From the NCBI GenBank assembly GCA_002345675.1, contig DDWL01000030.1:1-50131 (forward strand): 50,131 nt of DNA. The letters run 5' to 3'. The translations under genes and the position numbers were made by a program. The stretch is from Bacteroidales bacterium UBA2287 (GTDB taxonomy: Bacteria; Bacteroidota; Bacteroidia; Bacteroidales; Tenuifilaceae). Below are positions 16,709-24,108 of this stretch, in pieces. The notes under the pieces were generated by a model. It saw only the letters and a list, made by a program, of their open reading frames with translations. It was not told where the DNA came from and made no database searches. Every line of letters begins with the position of its first letter. Position 1 is the stretch's first letter.

Positions 16709-17407
16709 CTACTTCTTCTCATCAATAAATTTAAGTAGCGATTCGAAAACCAAGCGCCCATCGGTATTGCCCAACTCGTCGTCGGCTGCTCGTTCGGGGT
16801 GAGGCATCATGCCAAAAACATTCATGCCCTCGTTACAAACACCTGCAATATTTTCGATGGAACCATTTGGGTTAACTGTTTCGGAAACATTTCCACTTTC
16901 GTCGCAGTAGCGAAATAAAATTTGGTTGTTAATACGCATTTGCGCAAGGGTGTCCTTATCGGCGTAGTAACGGCCTTCGCCATGGGCAATTGGAATTTTT
17001 AGCGCCCTATTGCGGGGAAGGAATGCTGTTGGAGCTGCCGATTTGCTATCGGGTAAAATGTAAGTGTTTTTGCATTCAAATTTTTGAGAATTATTGTGAA
17101 GCAGGGCGCCGGGTAAAAGACCAGCCTCGCAAAGTATTTGAAAGCCATTGCAAACACCAAAAACATAGCCTCCATTATTGGCAAATTCAATTACCTTAAC
17201 CATAATTGGCGAAAAGCGAGCCAAGGCGCCAGAGCGAAGGTAGTCGCCATACGAAAAACCGCCGGGCAGAACCACAACATCAACCCCTTGCAAGTCGGAG
17301 TCCTTATGCCACAATTCAACAACTTCATGTTCCATTATATTTGTAAGAACATAAATCATGTCCTTATCGCAATTCGACCCTGGAAAAATAACTACACCAA
17401 ATTTCAT
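16709..17407 (-). CDS. purQ: Phosphoribosylformylglycinamidine synthase glutaminase subunit
   Basis: 232 residues, the usual PurQ length. It supplies ammonia from glutamine for the fourth step of purine synthesis. The class I glutamine amidotransferase nucleophile is Cys86 in GVCNGFQIL, and the His203/Glu205 pair is in MPHPERA. The start KFGVVIFPGSNCD is the family N-terminus. Its PurL and PurS partners are not in the window, so the gene is detached from a purine operon. A well-formed promoter precedes it. Confidence 0.96.
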   Translation of the reverse strand: MKFGVVIFPGSNCDKDMIYVLTNIMEHEVVELWHKDSDLQGVDVVVLPGGFSYGDYLRSGALARFSPIMVKVIEFANNGGYVFGVCNGFQILCEAGLLPGALLHNNSQKFECKNTYILPDSKSAAPTAFLPRNRALKIPIAHGEGRYYADKDTLAQMRINNQILFRYCDESGNVSETVNPNGSIENIAGVCNEGMNVFGMMPHPERAADDELGNTDGRLVFESLLKFIDEKK

Positions 17408-17432
17408 AATTGTATCGCATTGAATGTTCGAA

Positions 17433-17463
17433 CAAAGATATGTATAAATTACATTTCAGCAAA
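17433..17463 (-). promoter_or_regulatory. Promoter of purQ
   Basis: On the minus strand TTTG (17463-17460), a 19-base spacer, then TATCTTTG (17440-17433). This is one of the best -33/-7 pairs in the window. Confidence 0.8.
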
Positions 17464-17643
17464 AAGTAACACAACGCCTGTTTGCAACAGACTTGATTTT
17501 CCAAGATGTATTTCAACGCGATATGAACACAAAAAACCGGGATTTTAAATACTGTTTGTTTTTCTAAAAATTAAGCTGAATAACACATTCGTTTTGTATT
17601 GTTGCTGAATTTTAAAGATATATTTTTGCAAAAAATTAACTGC

Positions 17644-18408
17644 ATGCTCTTTAGGCCATTTTTAATAGCTCTTACAGCCCTTCTTGTTGACATTTCAATT
17701 TTAAGCGCAACCGCCACAAATACCAATACCGAAACACACGACAAAATACCTGTTGCTACCGATTCGCTGAGCATTCACCTTTCGGCAAACCTGCAATCGC
17801 GGCACCTTTGGCGAGGATCGGTTACGTGCAGCGCATGGAATATTCAGCCAACAGCAACGGTAAGCAAACGAAACTTTTTGGTTGGCTTTTGGGGCGCTTA
17901 CACCGTTAACAACAGTTACTCCGAGGTAAACCTTTACGGTTCCTATACAATTGGACGATTTTCGGTGGCCGTTCTCGACTACTTTTGTCCCGATGAAACG
18001 CTGAAATTCAACCGCCTTTTCGACACAAACCAAAAAACGACCCAGCATACAGTTGATGCAACACTAACCTATAATGGCACAAAAAAGTTTCCCTTATCGT
18101 TAATGGTTTCAACCTTAGTTTGGGGCGATGATATTAATGCTACCACCGAAAAAAACTACTACTCAACATACATCGAAGCAGGCTATACTTGGGAAAGAAC
18201 ACAAACCCAAAAATTCGAATTTTTTGCGGGTATAACTCCTGTTGAAGGGTACTATGCCAACTCGCTTAACCTTGTAAACATGGGCTTTTCGGCCAGCCAA
18301 ACCATAAACGTAAGCAGCACTTTTAAACTACCCATATTTGGTAAAATAATTGCAAATCCACACACCCAAAATCTTTACTTCGTATTTGGGGCAACAATAG
18401 GTAGCTAA
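17644..18408 (+). CDS. Outer-membrane beta-barrel, putative porin-like
   Basis: 254 residues from MLFRPF at 17644; this start gives a signal peptide (hydrophobic FLIALTALLVDISIL, cleavage near ATA), whereas an upstream in-frame ATG at 17599 adds 15 uncharacteristic residues. The mature chain alternates strands (LSIHLSANLQSRHLWRG, AVLDYFCPDE, TYIEAGYTWERTQTQKFEFFAG) and ends in FVFGATIG. The SRHLWRG start resembles TorF-type putative porins. No ligand can be inferred. Confidence 0.75.
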   Translation: MLFRPFLIALTALLVDISILSATATNTNTETHDKIPVATDSLSIHLSANLQSRHLWRGSVTCSAWNIQPTATVSKRNFLVGFWGAYTVNNSYSEVNLYGSYTIGRFSVAVLDYFCPDETLKFNRLFDTNQKTTQHTVDATLTYNGTKKFPLSLMVSTLVWGDDINATTEKNYYSTYIEAGYTWERTQTQKFEFFAGITPVEGYYANSLNLVNMGFSASQTINVSSTFKLPIFGKIIANPHTQNLYFVFGATIGS

Positions 18409-18499
18409 TTAGCTTGTAACAAAATGAAAGTTTTATTTGGGTATAGCTTTCTTAACAACGTTTCCTCTCTGCAATAATATAAGCATAAAATTCCTCCAT

Positions 18500-18533
18500 A
18501 TACTTTGCAGATTAGCAAAGTATTTATATTTTT
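18500..18533. promoter_or_regulatory. Perfect 9-bp inverted repeat upstream of the che-sia operon
   Basis: ATACTTTGC (18500-18508) and GCAAAGTAT (18515-18523) with a six-base centre, then TTATATTTTT. It may terminate the barrel gene upstream or serve as an operator for the operon starting at 18641; the sequence alone does not decide. No clear TAnnTTTG box was found before 18641. Confidence 0.5.
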
Positions 18534-18640
18534 AGCAAGTTAAATCGATGCTAATTGGTTATAAAAATGCCTTTAATTGGGCAAAAACCGCTTAGTGTGG
18601 TTTAATAATTATATTACAATAGGCTTATTTCGAGAAGTTT

Positions 18641-19480
18641 ATGAACGTCACCAGTCAGGATTTACAATACTTCATTTTAACTTTAAAGAATTGTACAAAG
18701 TACGACCTAACGGAGTACTCCGACAAATCGTTAATGCGTAGGCTTCAAAAAATACTGGTCGATTTCAATCTCGATATTCCTGGTTTAGTTGCTGCTATAC
18801 GTAACGACGCCGACTTTTCGGAAAAAATTGTAAAAGAAATCACAGTTAACACTACCGAACTTTTTCGCGACCCACAGGTATGGCACATGCTTCGCTCTCG
18901 TATTTTACCTCGGTTTAAAAACAATAAAACAATTAATATTTGGCATGCAGGCTGCTCAACGGGACAGGAAGTTTACTCAATGATGATTCTCCTTAACGAA
19001 ATGGGCATGCTCGAAAACGCAAAGATTTTCGCATCCGACCTTAACTCCGATGTACTTGAACAGGCTAAGCAAGGCGTTTACAAGTATCGTTTCAATATTG
19101 GATATCTCGACAATTTCGACAAGGTAATTAAGCAAAACCCCTTAAATTACGAAGAATTTAACGACGTACCCTACGAAAAATATTTCGATATCGACAAGGT
19201 GAGAGATACCATAACCATAAAAAAACACCTTACCGAAAAACCTATTTTTCGCAAGCACGATTTGGTTAAGGACGGGAACCTGTTTTTTGCTAAGTTCGAC
19301 CTAATTCTTTGCCGAAACGTAATTATTTACTTTAACTACTCGTTGCAAAACAAAGTTTTCGAACTTTTTCATACAAACCTATACACCAAGGGAATTTTAT
19401 TGCTTGGCATGCACGAAACCATACTGGGTCCGTGGGCCGCTAAGTTCGAAAAAATGGGACAAGCATACATTAAAAAATAA
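18641..19480 (+). CDS. cheR: CheR-type protein-glutamate methyltransferase
   Basis: 279 residues, the standard CheR size. The N-terminal helical domain (about 1-75) leads into the SAM domain: ITVNTTELFRDP with the conserved Arg, the nucleotide motif GCSTGQE (104-110) and CRNVIIYF (Cys224 onward). All expected catalytic elements are present, so it should transfer methyl groups from SAM to glutamate side chains. First gene of the operon; the likely substrate, 21 bases downstream, is a receptor without a classical MCP domain. No flagellar or gliding chemotaxis genes are nearby. Confidence 0.95.
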   Translation: MNVTSQDLQYFILTLKNCTKYDLTEYSDKSLMRRLQKILVDFNLDIPGLVAAIRNDADFSEKIVKEITVNTTELFRDPQVWHMLRSRILPRFKNNKTINIWHAGCSTGQEVYSMMILLNEMGMLENAKIFASDLNSDVLEQAKQGVYKYRFNIGYLDNFDKVIKQNPLNYEEFNDVPYEKYFDIDKVRDTITIKKHLTEKPIFRKHDLVKDGNLFFAKFDLILCRNVIIYFNYSLQNKVFELFHTNLYTKGILLLGMHETILGPWAAKFEKMGQAYIKK

Positions 19481-19501
19481 AATTGCACAAACTGTTAAAA
19501 C

Positions 19502-21886
19502 ATGAAGTTTTTTAGAAACTTAAATATCACTCAACGCATTCAAATTGTAGCACTTACTATGCTGCTTTTACTTTTCATTATTTCTGCGTTAGTTGTGTTC
19601 AGTTTCTCCCTAAAGCGAGTATACAGCACTACCGACAGGCAAATGGAAACTTACCTAAACCAGATTTCGGTAATTGTTAACATGGCCGAGCAAAAAACAA
19701 GCTCGGGGTTCGACTTTAACGACCACGCAATACTAAAGCCAATTTTCAGTTCGAGCGCCTTTCTTAAAACCGACTACCCATTTCTTGTAAGCACTTCGGG
19801 CGAATACCTTATTCACCTTTACAAGGAAAAACATAAAATACCAAAAGCAGAACTATCGCAAATAGTTTCGCACTCAAGCCAATTTGGCTATGTAAAATAC
19901 TTCGAAACTAAAAACGACAAAGAAGAAGAGTATCGATTGTACTTTAAAAAAATCGATACCTATAATGCAATAGTTGGCGTTCCTGTTTCGGTAAACGAAC
20001 TAACATCGAGTTTAAAAGCAAACAGGGTAGTTCTGCTAATATTTGTTCTGTTAGGTTCAGTAGCATCAGTAATTGCGCTATATTACGTATTAAGGCCAAT
20101 TCGAAATGCCATTAACAATGTAACATCAAGCATTGCCATGTTATCGCAAGGCAAAATTCCCGAGAAAGCAACCTTCGAGTTTAACGATGAGATTGGCGAC
20201 ATAACAAAACTACTCAACAACCTTATTGATGGAATGGAGCGCACCGCCGATTTTGCCATTGAAATTGGGAATAAAAATTTAGAAGCAACCTTCGAGCCGC
20301 TTGGTCCAAACGACAGGCTTGGCAATGCGCTAATTAACAATCGCGAAAGCCTTAAAAAAGCCTACGAAGAAGAACAACAACGCAAAGAGGAGGACGATAA
20401 GCGTAACTGGGTTACCATGGGTCTTGCAAAATTTGGGGAAATACTTCGTCAAAACAACAACAACCTGCAGCTGCTCTCCGACAATGTTCTTCAAAACCTT
20501 ATCGACTACCTAAACGCCAATCAAGGTGGCCTTTTTACCTATAACGACGACGATACAAGCAACATTTACCTCGAGTTGGTTTCGGCATTTGCCTATAATC
20601 GTAAAAAATTCAAACAAAAAACAATTCAACTTGGCGAAGGCTTGGTTGGCAACTGCGCCGTTGAGAAGAAAACCGTACACCTAAGAGAAGTTCCAACAAA
20701 CTACCTCGAAATCACTTCGGGATTAGGCGACACACCACCACGGTCAATTATTGTAGTGCCCTTAAAGCTTGAGGATAAAATTTTTGGAGTTATCGAAATA
20801 GCTTCGCTAACCGATTTTAGCGACCACGAAATCGACTTTGTCGAAAAAATTGGCGAAAGCATTGCGTCAACTCTTTCGGCTGTTCGCAATAACATCAAGA
20901 CAAATTACTTGCTTGAGCAATCGCAACAGCAACGGGAAGAAATGGCCGCTCAGGAAGAAGAGATGCGCCAAAACATGGAGGAAATGCTTGCCACTCAGGA
21001 AGAAATGTCGCGCAAGTCAATTGAAATGGAGGGTATGTCGTCGGCAATAAACGAAACGCTTCTATTCGCCGAGCTAACCGAGGACGGGTACTTCACTTCG
21101 TCGAACATGAAAACCATGCAGCTGCTTGAGTATAGCCGCACCGAACTTGAGGTTAAAAAAATCGAAGACATTATCCACCCCGACGATTTCGTATTTTTCC
21201 AAGCAGCATGGAACGAAGTTCAATCGGGCAGCCCATACAAAGGCACTCTTCGCTGGGTTACCCGGAACGACGAAAATCCTTATATTTTAACAAGTATTAC
21301 CCCAACCTATAGCGAAACTGGTGAACTATTTAAAATTTACATTATTGGCCAAGACGTAACCGAGTCGAAGCTGCTTGAGCTAAGGGCTCAAAAGCAAGCC
21401 GAAGAAATTGAGCAAAGTCTACTCGAAATTCAAGTTGAACAAGACATTTCGAAGAGCAAAGAAGAGGAAATGTCGCTTCTACTTCAGGCACTCGACCAAA
21501 CCTGCTTGGTTACCGAAATTAGTGTCGATGGTACTATAACCTATATCAACCATAAAAATGTTGATACACTTGGCGACCGCAAAGAGCTTATTGAAGGCCG
21601 AAAGCATGACGAGTTAGACATGATGGCGCGCAAAAACCCTGAGCAGTACAAAGCAATGTGGGATCAGCTACTTGTTGGTAAAAAAGTTACCCGCGAATTT
21701 TCGCTTTTGGTAAATAATAATAAGGTATGGGTTTCCGAAAACTACATACCTGTTCGTAATTCATTGGGCGAAATTTCGAAAATTATAAATATAGGAATCG
21801 ACATTTCATTGTTTAAGCAAAAGGAAGAGGAACTTTTAGCTCAGCTAAAAGGCGGCAAGGGAAACAAAAACGAAGAAAAGTCATAG
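19502..21886 (+). CDS. Membrane receptor Cache-HAMP-GAF-coil-PAS-PAS, no output domain
   Basis: 794 residues. Membrane segments at about 13-35 and 175-196 bracket a periplasmic Cache-like domain; HAMP about 197-250; GAF about 310-464 (with the marker NYLEITSGLG); a Glu/Gln/Met-rich coiled coil at 472-511 containing EEMRQNMEEM; PAS about 514-629; a second coil; PAS about 660-780. It ends there: no histidine kinase, GGDEF, phosphatase or MCP signalling hairpin. It sits between two cheR genes (21 and 2 bases), making it the obvious candidate for methylation. Ligand unknown. Confidence 0.88.
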   Translation: MKFFRNLNITQRIQIVALTMLLLLFIISALVVFSFSLKRVYSTTDRQMETYLNQISVIVNMAEQKTSSGFDFNDHAILKPIFSSSAFLKTDYPFLVSTSGEYLIHLYKEKHKIPKAELSQIVSHSSQFGYVKYFETKNDKEEEYRLYFKKIDTYNAIVGVPVSVNELTSSLKANRVVLLIFVLLGSVASVIALYYVLRPIRNAINNVTSSIAMLSQGKIPEKATFEFNDEIGDITKLLNNLIDGMERTADFAIEIGNKNLEATFEPLGPNDRLGNALINNRESLKKAYEEEQQRKEEDDKRNWVTMGLAKFGEILRQNNNNLQLLSDNVLQNLIDYLNANQGGLFTYNDDDTSNIYLELVSAFAYNRKKFKQKTIQLGEGLVGNCAVEKKTVHLREVPTNYLEITSGLGDTPPRSIIVVPLKLEDKIFGVIEIASLTDFSDHEIDFVEKIGESIASTLSAVRNNIKTNYLLEQSQQQREEMAAQEEEMRQNMEEMLATQEEMSRKSIEMEGMSSAINETLLFAELTEDGYFTSSNMKTMQLLEYSRTELEVKKIEDIIHPDDFVFFQAAWNEVQSGSPYKGTLRWVTRNDENPYILTSITPTYSETGELFKIYIIGQDVTESKLLELRAQKQAEEIEQSLLEIQVEQDISKSKEEEMSLLLQALDQTCLVTEISVDGTITYINHKNVDTLGDRKELIEGRKHDELDMMARKNPEQYKAMWDQLLVGKKVTREFSLLVNNNKVWVSENYIPVRNSLGEISKIINIGIDISLFKQKEEELLAQLKGGKGNKNEEKS

Positions 21887-21888
21887 CT

Positions 21889-22725
21889 ATGATTATTCGT
21901 TACGACATAGGAATTGTTGAAACAAGGAATATTATTAAAACAATATTCGACACTTACGGTTACGACTTTAGGGACTATGCCCTTACGTCGTTTAAGCGTA
22001 GGCTCGAAGATGTTATTACCGAAAACGGGCTTAGGGATGCCGATGGTCTTATTTACAGGCTGCAAAACAACAAAGATTTTTTCGACAGCTTTTTAAAGGA
22101 AATTACACCCGAAACAACCGAAATGTTTCGCGACCCATCGCTTTGGCGAACTCTTCGCGACGATATACTTTTGGATATAGTAAAGAGCAGCACCAATAAG
22201 CCAAAAATATGGATTGCAAACTTCGATTCGGGCGAAGAGCTTTACTCGTTACATATTATACTAAAAGAGCTACACTTGCTCGAAAGCGTTCAGGTATACC
22301 TTTCGTACATGAGCGAAAGCGTTAAAAAGAAAGTTCTTTCGGGACGTATTGACCAAAAGCAAACAGAAGTTAACGAGGCAAACTACGAAAGAACAAATGG
22401 ACAGCACAAATTTGGGGAGTACTTTACCTCCTCGCCAATGGGAACTTTTTTCGACACATCGCTGCTAAGTGGAGTAACCTTTACCAAACAGGATACATTT
22501 TTCACCAATCCACCCGGAGGTATTAAGTTGTTGTTGTTCCGAAACCAAACCATATACTACAACCAATCGCATCAGGATAAGGCACTTGGCAACCTTCACG
22601 ACAGCCTTGTGGCTGGTGGTTTCCTCGCCTTGGGAACTCGCGAGACTTTGGATAATACAAACATTAACCATAAATTTACCGTTGTTAACGACCCTGACAA
22701 AATTTACAAGAAAAAAACAGGGTAA
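21889..22725 (+). CDS. Degenerate CheR paralogue, probable pseudoenzyme
   Basis: 278 residues, aligned end to end with the CheR at 18641. The N-terminal domain and ITPETTEMFRDP with its Arg are kept, but the SAM motif GCSTGQE is replaced by NFDSGEE (111-117), and CRNVIIYF becomes FRNQTIYY (217-224). The loss of the glycine pattern makes SAM binding unlikely. The reading frame is intact and tightly packed in the operon, so it is not simply a decaying gene; a receptor-binding or CheR/CheB-regulating role is plausible. Starts 2 bases after the receptor stop. Confidence 0.85.
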   Translation: MIIRYDIGIVETRNIIKTIFDTYGYDFRDYALTSFKRRLEDVITENGLRDADGLIYRLQNNKDFFDSFLKEITPETTEMFRDPSLWRTLRDDILLDIVKSSTNKPKIWIANFDSGEELYSLHIILKELHLLESVQVYLSYMSESVKKKVLSGRIDQKQTEVNEANYERTNGQHKFGEYFTSSPMGTFFDTSLLSGVTFTKQDTFFTNPPGGIKLLLFRNQTIYYNQSHQDKALGNLHDSLVAGGFLALGTRETLDNTNINHKFTVVNDPDKIYKKKTG

Positions 22726-22735
22726 CACAGTTATT

Positions 22736-23296
22736 ATGTATAAAGCAGTTATAATAGGCGGTTCGGCAGGCAGTTTCCAGGTAATTACCAGGATACTAAA
22801 CTCCTTGCCCCCAACTTTTCCTCTCCCAGTGCTACTTAGCCTTCATAGGCTTAAGCATGTGAGAAGCGGATTTGTTGAAGCGCTTTCCATAAAATCGTCT
22901 ATTCCAGTTATCGAACCATACGATAAGGATCAAATAAAACCAGGAAAAGCCTATCTTGCACCTGCAAATTATCACATGTTTATTGAACTGGGCAATCGAA
23001 TCGCCCTTTCGACCGAAGAACCAGTAAACCACTCGCGCCCATCAATCGACCTGTCGTTTTCAACAGCCGCACAGGTATACCGCGAAAAATTAATTGGAAT
23101 AATTCTTTCGGGAGCCAATAAGGACGGAGCATACGGCTTAAAGAAAATTAAAGACTTTGGAGGGTTAACCATTGTTCAGGACCCCGAGGAATGCCAAGTA
23201 AAAACCATGACCGAGGCCTCGCTCAAATTATCAAAAGTTGACCATGTGCTTAGCACTCAAGAAATTATTCGATTTTTACAAAACTTAAAACAATAA
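22736..23296 (+). CDS. cheB: Stand-alone CheB-type methylesterase domain
   Basis: 186 residues from MYKAVIIGGSAGS at 22736; an in-frame extension back to 22586 lies inside the preceding gene and is rejected. The catalytic triad is visible: Ser10 (GGSAGS), His37 (LSLHRL) and Asp130 (GANKDGAYGL). The receiver domain of classical CheB is absent, so activity cannot be switched by CheA phosphorylation. It should remove methyl groups, or deamidate glutamines, on the proteins that CheR modifies. Ten bases after the CheR-like gene. Confidence 0.93.
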   Translation: MYKAVIIGGSAGSFQVITRILNSLPPTFPLPVLLSLHRLKHVRSGFVEALSIKSSIPVIEPYDKDQIKPGKAYLAPANYHMFIELGNRIALSTEEPVNHSRPSIDLSFSTAAQVYREKLIGIILSGANKDGAYGLKKIKDFGGLTIVQDPEECQVKTMTEASLKLSKVDHVLSTQEIIRFLQNLKQ

Positions 23297-23297
23297 A

Positions 23298-24104
23298 ATG
23301 GGAACAATGGGAATCCGTAAAGCAAAACATGCATTTATACATAGTGTCCTCTTAGCTCTACTCTTGCTAAGTGTTTGCGGTACCTATTTTTCTTTCCATA
23401 ACCTAGTGGCAACAACCCAAAATGCTTTTTACTTTTGGCCTATTGTTTTCACTATTGCCACCCTTATTATAGGTTTAGTTTTATACCTTAATGTTAGCAG
23501 AACTAACGACCAAAATCAAAAAATTGCCGAACAACTCGAAAGCCTAAAGAGAACTATTGAGCAAAGTAAAAATGGGCAAAATGGTAAAACAAAAGAGGAG
23601 CATAAAGCACAGCAACAAACAAATACAATAGAAGACGCCAGCAAGTTGCTACCCAGTTCAAATTTTGAAAACATAGATATTTTTGCTGAACAGCTACTTA
23701 AAAATATATCAAAATCGTTCGAAATAGTTCAAGGTACATACTTTGCCAAAAACGAAAAAACTAACGAGTTTAAATTTGTAGCTGGCTACGCTTTTTACTC
23801 CGAATCACAACCACAAAGTTTTGTTGAAGGGGAAACGCTACCCGGTCAGGTTGCTAAAAATCGCGAGACCTTACTATTAGAGCAAATTCCCGATGGCTAC
23901 ATTACAATACTGTCGGGTCTTGGGAAAGGAACGCCTCACTATTTGCTACTTGTACCCATAGTGAACGAGCAAGGAAGTTGTGATGGCGTTTTTGAGGTTG
24001 CCTCATTTAAGCCAATTCCTTCGAGTACCGTTCAAATTCTTACTGCTTTAGGAAAACTGATAGACCCGCTTTTACACAAAAACGCAAACTCTTCGCAAGA
24101 ATAA
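23298..24104 (+). CDS. Membrane-anchored GAF-domain protein
   Basis: 268 residues. Two membrane segments (about 12-34 and 44-66), a Gln/Lys-rich linker, and a single GAF domain (about 125-262). The GAF domain shares the stretch IPDGYITILSGLG followed by LLLVPIV with those of the receptor at 19502 and the phosphatase at 24109, so the three are paralogous. There is no output domain. It could bind the same signal or act as an accessory subunit. One base separates it from cheB; an alternative start, MGIRKAK at 23307, is possible. Confidence 0.8.
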   Translation: MGTMGIRKAKHAFIHSVLLALLLLSVCGTYFSFHNLVATTQNAFYFWPIVFTIATLIIGLVLYLNVSRTNDQNQKIAEQLESLKRTIEQSKNGQNGKTKEEHKAQQQTNTIEDASKLLPSSNFENIDIFAEQLLKNISKSFEIVQGTYFAKNEKTNEFKFVAGYAFYSESQPQSFVEGETLPGQVAKNRETLLLEQIPDGYITILSGLGKGTPHYLLLVPIVNEQGSCDGVFEVASFKPIPSSTVQILTALGKLIDPLLHKNANSSQE

Positions 24105-24108
24105 AGAT

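Noticed and set aside
22586..22735. Longer cheB starting at 22586
   Set aside because: The extension lies within the preceding gene in another frame, and the Rossmann-like start IIGGSAGS directly follows the ATG at 22736.
18641..23296. Canonical chemotaxis operon
   Set aside because: CheA, CheW, CheY and any MCP signalling domain are absent, and CheB lacks its receiver domain; only the adaptation enzymes are present.
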